Shown here one piece after another: positions 7,975-16,468 of a stretch of 64,000 nucleotides of DNA. The stretch comes from Fibrobacter sp. UBA4223 (lineage in GTDB: Bacteria > Fibrobacterota > Fibrobacteria > Fibrobacterales > Fibrobacteraceae). The DNA is taken from positions 22,282 through 86,281 of the forward strand of contig DFTB01000013.1 in NCBI GenBank assembly GCA_002382975.1, given 5' to 3'. The notes beneath the pieces were generated by a model that saw only the letters and a list, made by a program, of their open reading frames with translations, was not told the origin of the DNA and searched no databases. Positions within the stretch are counted from its first letter, which is position 1. Each line of letters begins with the position of its first letter. The position numbers were made by a program, and so were the translations under genes.

Positions 7975-9558
7975 ATGTACGACATTCTAGTACTTGGAGC
8001 AGGGATTTCGGGCCTTTCCGCCGCCCTGCATGCCGCCGAAAAGGGCCTTTCCGTAGTTATCCTCACCAAAGGAGCAAAGCCCGATGGTTCCTCCAACTAC
8101 GCCCAGGGGGGCATCGCCACCGTCACCGAAAAGACGGACAAGTTCGAATTCCATATCGCGGATACCCTGGAAGCGGGTGCCGGCCTCTGCAAAAAAGAAC
8201 CCGTGAACATCCTCACCAAGAGCGGGCCTGCCACCATCAAGCAGCTGGTGAAATGGGGCGTGCTCTTTACCCCGAGCCCCACGGACAAGACCCAGTTCGA
8301 CCTGCACCTGGAAGGTGGCCACAGCCACCACCGCATATTGCATGCCGCAGACCTTACCGGCAAGGAGATTATGCGAGCCCTCTTGGCCGAGCTCCACAAG
8401 CAGAAGAACATCGACTACCTGGAAAACTGCTACATCAAGGACTTGATTTGCAAAGGCACGGGCAAGGCCAAACAGTGCATCGGTGCCGAAATCATCCACC
8501 AGAAGACCGGCGAAATCGAAAAGATTTACGCCAAGGCCACCATCCTTTCTACAGGCGGTGCTGGCCGCATCTGGCAATACACCGTCTGCCCGCCGGACAG
8601 CTGCGGTGACGGCATGGCCATCGCCGCCCGTGCAGGTGCCGCCCTGCAAGACATCGAGTTCATGCAGTTCCACCCCACAAGCCTCTATGCACCGAAACTC
8701 AAGAAACCCTTCTTGATTTCGGAAGCGGTCCGCGGGTTCGGCGGAATCCTGAAGAACGACAAGGGCGAAGAGTTCATGAACCAGGTGCACCCGCTCCATT
8801 CTCTTGCACCCCGGGACATCGTTGCCCGCGCCATCCATAGCGAGATGCAGCGCCTGGGGAAGCCCCACATGTACATTGACCTGAGCGGTCGCACACCCAA
8901 GGACATCAAGAGCCATTTCCCGAACATCTACGCCAAGTGCCTGGAAGCAGGCATCGACATCACCAAGGAATGGATTCCCGTGGTGCCCGCGGCACATTAC
9001 ATGTGCGGAGGCGTACTGGTGGACACCTGGTCCCGTACCGAAATCAAGGGCCTGTACGCCTGCGGCGAAGTCGCCGCCACGGGCGTCCACGGGGCAAACC
9101 GACTCGCCTCCAACTCCCTGCTGGAAAGCGTGGTTTTTGCGCTCCGGGCCGTCGATGACATCCAGAAAAGCGGTCTTCTGAAAAGCAAGCTGACGGTTCC
9201 GACCAAGGGCAAAAAACAATTCATCAGTTTCGCGAAGGCTTCCTACTGGAAGAAGCGCCGCAAGATTCTGCAAGACATGATGTGGACCCACTGCGGAATC
9301 GTCCGCACGGTAGCGGGCCTGAACCAGGGGCTGAAAGTCATCGAAGAACTGGAAGCCGACCTGCAAGCCGCCATCAAAAACAAGGAAACGGAGAACATCC
9401 ATTTCTTGGAATTCCAGAACGCCCTTCAGGTATCGAAGATGATCCTCATCGCAGCGCTCCGCAGGCACGAATCCCGCGGGCTCCACTACATTCTGGACTA
9501 CCCGAACCCGAGCCCCAAAACCAAGCACCAGAGCATTTACCTGAGCGACAAGAAGTAA
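7975..9558 (+). CDS. nadB: L-aspartate oxidase
   Basis: The enzyme (527 aa) has an N-terminal FAD dinucleotide-binding motif (VLGAGISGLSAALHA), then SSNYAQGGIA and the EFMQFHPTSLY segment of the fumarate reductase/aspartate oxidase family. The C-terminal half contains the CGEVAATGVHGANRLASNSL block. NadB oxidises L-aspartate to iminoaspartate, the first step of de novo NAD synthesis; nadA and nadC are not in this window. I chose the ATG at 7975, which has GGAG upstream, rather than the longer frame from 7930. A repeat block follows the stop codon. Confidence 0.95.
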   Translation: MYDILVLGAGISGLSAALHAAEKGLSVVILTKGAKPDGSSNYAQGGIATVTEKTDKFEFHIADTLEAGAGLCKKEPVNILTKSGPATIKQLVKWGVLFTPSPTDKTQFDLHLEGGHSHHRILHAADLTGKEIMRALLAELHKQKNIDYLENCYIKDLICKGTGKAKQCIGAEIIHQKTGEIEKIYAKATILSTGGAGRIWQYTVCPPDSCGDGMAIAARAGAALQDIEFMQFHPTSLYAPKLKKPFLISEAVRGFGGILKNDKGEEFMNQVHPLHSLAPRDIVARAIHSEMQRLGKPHMYIDLSGRTPKDIKSHFPNIYAKCLEAGIDITKEWIPVVPAAHYMCGGVLVDTWSRTEIKGLYACGEVAATGVHGANRLASNSLLESVVFALRAVDDIQKSGLLKSKLTVPTKGKKQFISFAKASYWKKRRKILQDMMWTHCGIVRTVAGLNQGLKVIEELEADLQAAIKNKETENIHFLEFQNALQVSKMILIAALRRHESRGLHYILDYPNPSPKTKHQSIYLSDKK

Positions 9559-9560
9559 GT

Positions 9561-9680
9561 GGTGAGTTTTGAGTTGTGAGTGGTGAGTAATGAGTTGCGA
9601 GTAATGAGTTGCGAGTTCTTATAGTCGCGCCTTTGGCGCCAAATTTTGTACTGAAGACTGATAACTCGTTACTTATTTCA
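9561..9680. repeat. Dispersed low-complexity repeat, copy 1
   Basis: Tandem words of the type GAGTTGTGAGT/GAGTAATGAGTTGC lead into a core (TATAGTCGCGCCTTTGGCGCC), then AAATT and ACTGATAACT words. The same ordered parts occur in reverse orientation between dapL and dapF (55280-55382). No coding frame fits. It fills the nadB-kinase gap. Confidence 0.8.
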
Positions 9681-9714
9681 CATATTCTCATGAACTTATA
9701 TTATCTTTAGAACC

Positions 9715-10734
9715 ATGGCCGAAGCAAAGACTAAACTCCCCAAGAAAATCGGTGGCTACACGCCCACACAAATGCTGGGACACGGAGCCATGGGAAACGT
9801 GTGGCTCTGCCACGACCCGTCTCTCGACCGCATGGTGGTGGTCAAGCAGATGCGCCAGGTTCTCTTGAACCAAGACGATTTCATTTTGCGTTTCGAGCGG
9901 GAAGCGAAAATTCTCGCCCACCTGAACCACCCGGCCATCATCCAGCCTTACGCCCTCTGGAAAGAAAGCGACGGCCAGCTTTCGCTGTCCATGGAATTCG
10001 TAGAGGGCAAGAGCCTACGGGAACTTTTGGACTGCTGCAAGCAACCCCCTCTCTGGGTGGTGCTTTCCATCTTGTACGAGATTCTCACAGCCTTAAGCGA
10101 GGTGCACCGCTACGGCATTGTCCACAGGGACCTGAAGCCTGCAAACCTGATGATTGACAAGGACGGTCGCATCCGCCTGCTGGACTTTGGCGTCGCCCAC
10201 GCCGAAAAAGAGAACGAAGACGACCTGACGCTCACAGTTGCAGGTTCCCAAATCGGGACCGGTGCCTACATGAGTCCGGAGCAGACCCTGAACGAAGACG
10301 CCACTCCCCTTTCGGACCTGTTCAGCATGGGTATCATCGGAGCCGAAATGCTCCTGGGCGAAAACGTTTTCCGCGGAGAGAACCTCTCCAAGACATTCAA
10401 GCGCATCCAGAAGCTCCGCATCAAGGCGGAAGCTTTCCCCAAGGGGACTCCCAAGGCACTGATAAAAGTCATCCTCAAGCTTTTGGCCAAGAACCCTTCA
10501 AAGCGCTACCTCTCTGCCGCAGACGCCGCAGACGACTTGTCCAAAATCATGAAGGGCTACCCCAGACACATGGAGCCGTACCTGGCCGAATGGGTCCTTG
10601 CCACCCTCAACGGCAAGGAATCCCTGGTAGAGCCGCAAATCGTCCCCGACAGGTCTAAGAAATTCTTTATTGCAGGTGTCATCTTAGGAGCAATCGTAGT
10701 GGCAACCCTCTGGATACTTGTTCATTTCCTATAA
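9715..10734 (+). CDS. Ser/Thr protein kinase with C-terminal membrane anchor
   Basis: This 339-aa protein is a Hanks-type kinase: a glycine loop (LGHGAMGNVW, residues 21-30), the ATP-binding Lys in VVVKQM (about 44), the catalytic loop HRDLKPANLM (from 137) and DFG (157-159). All key residues are present, so it should be active. The kinase domain ends near residue 280 and a single hydrophobic helix sits at about 316-338, placing the kinase on the cytoplasmic face with no extracellular sensor domain. The next gene, a CvpA-family protein, starts 14 bp after its stop, so the two are probably co-transcribed. Confidence 0.92.
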   Translation: MAEAKTKLPKKIGGYTPTQMLGHGAMGNVWLCHDPSLDRMVVVKQMRQVLLNQDDFILRFEREAKILAHLNHPAIIQPYALWKESDGQLSLSMEFVEGKSLRELLDCCKQPPLWVVLSILYEILTALSEVHRYGIVHRDLKPANLMIDKDGRIRLLDFGVAHAEKENEDDLTLTVAGSQIGTGAYMSPEQTLNEDATPLSDLFSMGIIGAEMLLGENVFRGENLSKTFKRIQKLRIKAEAFPKGTPKALIKVILKLLAKNPSKRYLSAADAADDLSKIMKGYPRHMEPYLAEWVLATLNGKESLVEPQIVPDRSKKFFIAGVILGAIVVATLWILVHFL

Positions 10735-10748
10735 GTCGAGATTTATAA

Positions 10749-11480
10749 ATGGTCTGGATTGATATTGTCTGTTGCGTCATTATCGCACTATTCGCCCTGC
10801 TCGGGCTGTGGCGCGGTTTTCTCAAAAGCATCTTCAAACTGTTCGCCTGGATTTCGGCCTTGCTTGGCGCCTATTTTGCCACAGGCTTCATCGGCGACTT
10901 TGTCGCAAGTAACCTGGACATCAGCGGATTTACCGTAAAGATTATCTGCATCTGTGTCGGTTTCCTGGTCCCCTTCTTGCTGTTCTCTTTCATAGGCCAC
11001 ATTGTCAACAATGCGGTAAAGGATTCCGCCATCAGCGGCGCAAACCGGCTTCTCGGAGCCTTGTTCGGGATTGCCAAGGCCCTTATCATCTGTTTCTTGT
11101 TCCTCTCCGTCATCCACCTGATTCCCGCCTCCGGCGACTTGAAAGAAGCCCGCAACAACGCCCTTTCGTACAGTGCCTACCGGTGGAGTCTTGAGACCAT
11201 GGGAATCTCCTCTGAAGAAGTGGACATCATCGACATGGCCGAAAAGAAGGCTACCGAAATGGCTGATTCCGCCGTAGACGCCGCCAAGGAAGCCGCCGAG
11301 AAAGAAGCCGAAAAGGCAGTTGAAAATGCAAAGAAGGCGGCCAAGGACGCAGCCGTCAAGGCTGTAGAAAACACCACCGATGCAGCAAAGAGTGCAGCAG
11401 GAAAGGTTACAGATAAAGCAACCGGAACAACGAAAGAAACTGCCGAAAAAGTTTCAGATAAAGCAGCAAGTGCAGAATAA
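10749..11480 (+). CDS. CvpA-family membrane protein with Ala/Lys/Glu tail
   Basis: The first about 165 residues form a CvpA-type domain with four hydrophobic segments (MVWIDIVCCVIIALFALLG... WRGFLKSIFK). CvpA was first linked to colicin V export and is now tied to envelope maintenance. The remaining about 75 residues are an unusual tail rich in Ala, Lys, Glu and Thr with 11-residue periodicity (AAKEAAEKEAEKAVENAKKA), resembling LEA-type amphipathic repeats. The gene follows the membrane kinase by 14 bp. The Thr/Ser in the tail are possible kinase targets, which is only a guess. Confidence 0.85.
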   Translation: MVWIDIVCCVIIALFALLGLWRGFLKSIFKLFAWISALLGAYFATGFIGDFVASNLDISGFTVKIICICVGFLVPFLLFSFIGHIVNNAVKDSAISGANRLLGALFGIAKALIICFLFLSVIHLIPASGDLKEARNNALSYSAYRWSLETMGISSEEVDIIDMAEKKATEMADSAVDAAKEAAEKEAEKAVENAKKAAKDAAVKAVENTTDAAKSAAGKVTDKATGTTKETAEKVSDKAASAE

Positions 11481-11486
11481 AGGGCT

Positions 11487-12755
11487 CTACCGCCCGGCAA
11501 GGCGCAGGGCGCACTCCCCTGCTTCACGGACAATGTCCTCTTCGCCATCTACGTGGCCGCCACGCATTACGAACTTGCCGTTGCATAGCACGGAATCAAT
11601 ACATCTGGAGTCCGCTGAATAGACCCAGTTGCTAATCAGGTCAAAACAGGGCACCATCCGCTCGTTGTCGAGCCGGACCAATATTCCGTCGGCGAGCTTG
11701 CCTTCGGCAATAACCCCTGCATTTATACCGTTTACCTGGGCCACATTGGCGCTCGCCATCTTCAGGGCTTCCGGAGCAGGGAGCGTTTCTGCCCCGCCCT
11801 GGACTTTCGCCAGAAGTGCGGCAAGCTTCATCTCTTCGTGCATGTCCAGGTTGTTGTTGGAAGAATCTCCATCTGTACCAAGACCTAGGGGAATTCGTCG
11901 ATCCATCATCTTGACAATGGAAGGAATGCCGCTAGAAAGCTTCAGGTTCGAATTAGGGTTCAAAATAGCCGACGCTCCGGACTGGGCAAAGATTTCCATA
12001 TCCTTTTCGGAAAAATGGACGCAATGGGCCGCCTGCACGCGACTGTTCAGGCAACCAATCCGTTGCAGGTATTCTACGGGAGTACAGCCATGCTGTTCCA
12101 AGCAATCCCGGACTTCTTTCTCCGTTTCGGACAAATGAATATGCAGCGGGTAGTTCTCTTTTTCGGCCATTTCCATGCTGCGCCGCAGGTATTGTTCGCT
12201 TACGATGTAGATGGAATGGGGCATTACGGCAAGCTTTATCCGTTCCGATTCGCCGGTATGCTTTGCCAAAAAATCAAAATTCGCCTTGAGTCCTTCCGGA
12301 GAAACCAACATGTCGGAGATGGTAACGCCGATGCTTGCCCGGATTCCCATCTCCTCCACCACCTTCATGGTCAGTTCACGGTGCCAGTACATGTCCGAAA
12401 AGAATACCGTGCCGGACTTGATCATCTCCAGCACTGCAAGGCGGCTCCCGATTTCGATGTCCCTGTCCGTAAGCTTTGCCTCGAAGGGCCAAATGTATTC
12501 GTTCAGCCACTTGGAAAGTTCCATATCGTCGGCGTAACCCCGCAAAAGGCTCATGGCCGCATGGGTGTGGCCATTGTAAAAGGCGGGCACCAGGGCTAAG
12601 TTCTTGCAGTCGATGATTTCTGCGCCATTCGCCATTTCGGGCGTAGATACATCCACAATCTTGGAGAAGACATTCCCGTCAATGAGAACATCCTTGCGGG
12701 CAGGTGGTTCGCCTGCATTTTGCATCAATACGGACTTGAGAAGAATTTTTCCCAT
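11487..12755 (-). CDS. mtaD: MtaD-like MTA/SAH deaminase (amidohydrolase)
   Basis: The 422-aa protein is a metal-dependent amidohydrolase of the TrzN/MtaD group. It has the NGHTHAAM metal motif, LHIHLSETEKEV, a further His in QAAHCVH and the Asp in LGTDGDSSNNNLD. These fit 5'-methylthioadenosine/S-adenosylhomocysteine deaminase, which converts those nucleosides to inosine derivatives in methyl-cycle salvage. Related enzymes act on guanine or other amines, so substrate is inferred. A strong GGAGGGGA precedes the ATG at 12755. It is the last gene of a leftward run with the antiporter and outer-membrane-protein genes. Confidence 0.82.
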   Translation of the reverse strand: MGKILLKSVLMQNAGEPPARKDVLIDGNVFSKIVDVSTPEMANGAEIIDCKNLALVPAFYNGHTHAAMSLLRGYADDMELSKWLNEYIWPFEAKLTDRDIEIGSRLAVLEMIKSGTVFFSDMYWHRELTMKVVEEMGIRASIGVTISDMLVSPEGLKANFDFLAKHTGESERIKLAVMPHSIYIVSEQYLRRSMEMAEKENYPLHIHLSETEKEVRDCLEQHGCTPVEYLQRIGCLNSRVQAAHCVHFSEKDMEIFAQSGASAILNPNSNLKLSSGIPSIVKMMDRRIPLGLGTDGDSSNNNLDMHEEMKLAALLAKVQGGAETLPAPEALKMASANVAQVNGINAGVIAEGKLADGILVRLDNERMVPCFDLISNWVYSADSRCIDSVLCNGKFVMRGGHVDGEEDIVREAGECALRLAGR

Positions 12756-12786
12756 AGTCTCCCCTCCAAGTTACAAAACGGCTTGT

Positions 12787-13776
12787 TTAGATCTTTCCAG
12801 TGGCCTCAAGGACCAGGTAAACCAGGTAAGAAATGTAGAACGCCAAGAAGACAGCACCTTCAATCCGATTGATACGGCCAGTACGGACACCGTTCACCTT
12901 GCGCACAGGAAGCCCAAACAGGAGCAGCAGAACCGTAAGGAGCGTCATCAGGGGCATGTCTCGATACAAAATCCCGGGCGACACGGCATCCATGGGGTCG
13001 ATGACGGCAGCAATACCCACCACCATCAAGGTGTTGAACAGGTTGGATCCTACGATGTTTCCTAAAGCGAGATCGGATTCGCCCTTGCGGGCTGCAGCAA
13101 TGGAACTTGCCAGTTCAGGAAGTGACGTCCCCACGGCAACGATGGTAAGGCCAATCAACAGGTCGCTTACGCCCAAGGTACGGGCAATTTCAACCGCTCC
13201 CCAGACCAGCAGGCGTGAACTTGCCACCAGCAGGGCAAGGCCGAACAGAAGCCAGAAAAGGGATTTCCACAGAGAGACTGGTGCGTCGCTGGACTCCTCA
13301 ACATCGGCATTCGCCTGAGCACGTTTCTCGCGAATTTCGCTAAAGATGTTTATTCCCATGGCCAGGGCGAAAACGGCAAGCATGATAATGCCGTCCATCC
13401 TGGACACAGACAAATTAGATACCAAGAAAATGGAGAAAACCGTTACCACAAGCAAAATGGGCAAATCACGCTTGAGGGCTATCTTTTTCACCACCACCGG
13501 GCGAATTACAGCCGTAAAACCAAGAATCAGGGCAATGTTTGCGATGTTGCTCCCATAGGCATTTCCCAAAGCGAGCTCGGGATTGTGCTGTGCCGCAGAA
13601 AGGGCCGACACCACCATTTCCGGGGCAGATGTTCCAAAGCCCACCACCACCATGCCAATAAGGAGGGTGGACATGCCCATGAACTTGGCAACGCCCACGG
13701 CACCATCAACAAACTTGTCTGCGCTCCAGACCAGGAACGAAAGACCAACGAGAACAGCAACTACAGGAAGGAGCAT
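12787..13776 (-). CDS. Calcium/sodium antiporter, YrbG-like
   Basis: The 329-aa protein shows the internal duplication of CaCA exchangers. The first alpha repeat contains VVGFGTSAPEMV and GNAYGSNIAN; the second contains IVAVGTSLPELA and GNIVGSNLFN. About ten membrane helices are expected. The family exchanges Ca2+ for Na+ or H+ across the inner membrane. It begins 5 bp after the outer membrane protein stop codon with no obvious ribosome site of its own, which suggests translational coupling. An acidic loop between the two halves (about residues 150-165) is probably cytoplasmic. Confidence 0.9.
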   Translation of the reverse strand: MLLPVVAVLVGLSFLVWSADKFVDGAVGVAKFMGMSTLLIGMVVVGFGTSAPEMVVSALSAAQHNPELALGNAYGSNIANIALILGFTAVIRPVVVKKIALKRDLPILLVVTVFSIFLVSNLSVSRMDGIIMLAVFALAMGINIFSEIREKRAQANADVEESSDAPVSLWKSLFWLLFGLALLVASSRLLVWGAVEIARTLGVSDLLIGLTIVAVGTSLPELASSIAAARKGESDLALGNIVGSNLFNTLMVVGIAAVIDPMDAVSPGILYRDMPLMTLLTVLLLLFGLPVRKVNGVRTGRINRIEGAVFLAFYISYLVYLVLEATGKI

Positions 13777-13781
13777 CTAGG

Positions 13782-14897
13782 CTAGAAGAGGTAGAAGGAG
13801 GCTCCCAGCAGGAACGAGGTGGAGGAAAGGTCATCCACTTCGAACAGTTTCATAGATTCGCTGTTGTCGGTATCGTAGAGGTTGGAAATACCGATGTTGA
13901 AACGGAAATCGAATCCCAGGTACTGGTTCGCCATGATGGAAAAACCGCAGACGATATCCCAGTCGATAGTATTGCGGAAATCCTTGTCAATCATGTCCAG
14001 CCGGCTGGTCTTTCCATCGACAGTGGCACGGAATTCATCCTTGATGGCCATAGATGCCTGTGTACCGATTTCAAACATCAGGGAAGAACGGGGGGCCTTG
14101 AAGGCGAATAGCACAGGAACGTCAATCTTGCGTTGCTTGAACTTGCCCTTCAGGGAATACCTGGCCGTGTGTCCGCTGGCCTTGGCCTCGCTCTGTTCGA
14201 AAAGGGCCGCCACCTTCACACCGATGGTGTAGTCGGTCACGGGAATAATGCCCACAAGACCTGCGCGCCAGGTGAGGCCGTCATAGTCATGCAAGTAGTA
14301 ATCGTCGCTGTAAGAAGAATACATGTGGTACGAGCCGATAAAGCCCTGGACCCCCAAGCTCCATTTCATGGGGATGAGGCCACGAAGGTCATCGAAGCTC
14401 GTGGAAACCTGAGCGTCTGTGGGGCTCACGTAAACGGTGTGGACCTTGGTTCCGCTGAGTTCCACCGGTTCAGAAGAATAGACCGTGCGGTAGACCACCG
14501 TCTGGGTCGGAGCTGGGGCGGCGGCGGCCGGGGCTGCTTCTTGTTCGGGAGCAGGAGCGCTAGATGCTGCAGGGGCTTCACCGCCACGGACAGCCATGGG
14601 AGCGGCAGCCTCTTCAGTCGGAGCAGCTTCGGCAGCGGGTGCTTCGGCAGGGGCGGCCGTTTGTTCAGGAGCAGCGGCTTGTTCAGTCGCAGGAGCTGCC
14701 GCTTGTTCAGGAACAGCTTCTGCAGCTGTCGCAGGTGCAGTTGTTTCGGGAGCAGCAGGGGCTGCGGCGGTTTCAGTAGCTGCAGGGGCAGCCTCTTGGG
14801 TCGGAGCAGCATTAGCGGCGGGTTGGGACTGCGGAGCCGCAAAAACAGCAGCGGCAAGGGTCAAAACAGAAATAATTCCAGACACTTTGAGATTCAT
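13782..14897 (-). CDS. Outer-membrane beta-barrel protein with Ala/Pro/Glu-rich linker
   Basis: A signal peptide (MNLKVSGIISVLTLAAAVFA) is followed by about 115 residues made almost wholly of Ala, Pro, Glu and Thr. A C-terminal domain of about 220 residues then shows alternating aromatic/hydrophobic strands and ends in FYLF, the mark of an outer-membrane barrel. The disordered linker may cross or bind peptidoglycan. The ATG at 14897 has GGAGG 5 nt upstream; the longer start at 14909 would lie inside that site. It heads a leftward run with the antiporter and mtaD, divergent from pepA. Confidence 0.8.
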   Translation of the reverse strand: MNLKVSGIISVLTLAAAVFAAPQSQPAANAAPTQEAAPAATETAAAPAAPETTAPATAAEAVPEQAAAPATEQAAAPEQTAAPAEAPAAEAAPTEEAAAPMAVRGGEAPAASSAPAPEQEAAPAAAAPAPTQTVVYRTVYSSEPVELSGTKVHTVYVSPTDAQVSTSFDDLRGLIPMKWSLGVQGFIGSYHMYSSYSDDYYLHDYDGLTWRAGLVGIIPVTDYTIGVKVAALFEQSEAKASGHTARYSLKGKFKQRKIDVPVLFAFKAPRSSLMFEIGTQASMAIKDEFRATVDGKTSRLDMIDKDFRNTIDWDIVCGFSIMANQYLGFDFRFNIGISNLYDTDNSESMKLFEVDDLSSTSFLLGASFYLF

Positions 14898-14948
14898 AGA
14901 ATCCTCCATTTATACACTCTAATTATAGCAATTTTCTACATTTGGGCC

Positions 14949-16466
14949 ATGAAATTGAACATTATAGCTGCTGAAACCGCCAAGGTTAACGACAACAAGG
15001 CCTACGCCCTTTTCTTTGTCAAAGAGTCCATCCAATTCTCAAAGGTGCTTTCCGCCAAGGGCGAATCCCAGGTGGAATCCGTGCTGAAGGGCATCAAGGA
15101 AGGCCCCTTCGAAGACCTGGAATTCCTTGAAATCGACGGATGCAACACCTTCTTCGTCGATGCCGCCAAGGAGCGCGGACTTTCCGCCCTTGATCACTTG
15201 CGCATGGCGGCCTACCGCCTGGCCCAAAAGGCCATGAAACGGCAAGTTCCCTGCGTGAGCCTGTTTTTGGTCGACGCCGCCGACGAACAGTTCAAGGCCA
15301 TACTCCACGGGCTCTATTACGCCGACTACAAGTTCGACGCCTACAAGAGCAAGCAGAAAGAAAATTTCCAGGTGACCTTCGAGATCGTGGCCGGTGACCG
15401 TGCCGCCGCCTTCAAGAAAATCACCGAAGAAGTGGCCGTAGAGCAGAAGGCCATCACCCTGGCACGAAACCTGATCAACACCAGCGCCTCTGACCTCTAC
15501 CCCGCCGCCTTCGTAGAAGATGCAAAGACCATCGCCAAGTACACGCCGGGGCTTTCCATCAAGGTGCGGAACATGAAGCAGCTGGAAAAGGAAGGCTTTA
15601 TGGGTCACGTGACTGTGGGCAAGGGCAGCTCCCACGAGCCCCACATGATTACCCTCAGCTACGACGGCACGAAATTTACGGCTGGCAAATCTGCAGGCAA
15701 ATTCTCTAGCGCAAAGTCCGCAAAAAGAACCTCCCGCGACCACTTGGTCATCGTCGGCAAGGGCCTTACCTTCGACACCGGCGGACTCTGCCTCAAACCC
15801 GCCAAGTCCATGCCCGAGATGATCAGCGACATGAGCGGTGCGGCCACCGCGCTGGCCGCCATCCAGGCTATTGCAACGCTCAAACTCCCGATTCGCGTGA
15901 GCGCCGTGTGCTGCCTGGCCGAAAACGCCATCGGCAACAAGTCTGTTCTGCCCGGCGATATCTTCAAGGCAAAAAACGGAAAGACCGTCATGGTGGACAA
16001 CACCGATGCCGAAGGCCGCCTGGTCCTCTCCGACGGACTTGCCGAAGCGGGCCTCATCGGGGCTACCCACATTGTGGACCTTGCCACCCTCACCGGTGCC
16101 ATGGTCCGAGCCCTGGGCTATGCGGTAACTGGATTTTTCAGCAACGACGACGACCTTGCCCTGAAGGTCATCAACTGCGGCGAGGCCTGTTGCGAAAAGT
16201 TCTGGAGCATGCCTCTCGAAGAAGAATACGCCGACGCCCTCAAGGACAAGTTCGCCGACCTGAAGAACACCGGAAGCGACGCGGGGGCCATATCTGCCGC
16301 CCTCTTCTTGCAGGAATTCGTTCCCGAGAACACCGCCTGGGCCCACTGGGATATCGCAGGCACCGCCTTTGTGACCAAGAAATGGAAATACACCGAATAC
16401 GGCGCCACCGGATTCGGCGTACAGACGTTGATTGAACTGGCAAGGGAGATGGGCCAGTCGGAATAA
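14949..16466 (+). CDS. pepA: Leucyl aminopeptidase (M17)
   Basis: The protein (505 aa) is a cytosolic M17 aminopeptidase. The metal-binding segment VGKGLTFDTGG starts at about residue 269 (Lys 271, Asp 276) and the family signature NTDAEGRL at about 351. The N-terminal about 170 residues form the usual non-catalytic domain. M17 hexamers release N-terminal amino acids in peptide turnover. The open frame continues far upstream, but only because the neighbouring gene's complementary strand is open; the first residue typical of the family is Met at 14949. Only about 50 bp separates it from the divergent outer-membrane-protein gene, so the promoters must be compact. Confidence 0.93.
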   Translation: MKLNIIAAETAKVNDNKAYALFFVKESIQFSKVLSAKGESQVESVLKGIKEGPFEDLEFLEIDGCNTFFVDAAKERGLSALDHLRMAAYRLAQKAMKRQVPCVSLFLVDAADEQFKAILHGLYYADYKFDAYKSKQKENFQVTFEIVAGDRAAAFKKITEEVAVEQKAITLARNLINTSASDLYPAAFVEDAKTIAKYTPGLSIKVRNMKQLEKEGFMGHVTVGKGSSHEPHMITLSYDGTKFTAGKSAGKFSSAKSAKRTSRDHLVIVGKGLTFDTGGLCLKPAKSMPEMISDMSGAATALAAIQAIATLKLPIRVSAVCCLAENAIGNKSVLPGDIFKAKNGKTVMVDNTDAEGRLVLSDGLAEAGLIGATHIVDLATLTGAMVRALGYAVTGFFSNDDDLALKVINCGEACCEKFWSMPLEEEYADALKDKFADLKNTGSDAGAISAALFLQEFVPENTAWAHWDIAGTAFVTKKWKYTEYGATGFGVQTLIELAREMGQSE

Positions 16467-16468
16467 GG

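Noticed and set aside
14133..14948. Upstream extension of the pepA frame by 272 codons
   Set aside because: It is the complement of the outer-membrane-protein gene and its Ala/Pro linker (antisense reads as Ser/Arg/Gly-rich); the aminopeptidase family begins at the Met at 14949.
15039..16346. 435-codon open frame on the minus strand under pepA
   Set aside because: GC-rich shadow of a well-supported gene; the product has no recognisable domain and is biased to Gly, Val and His.
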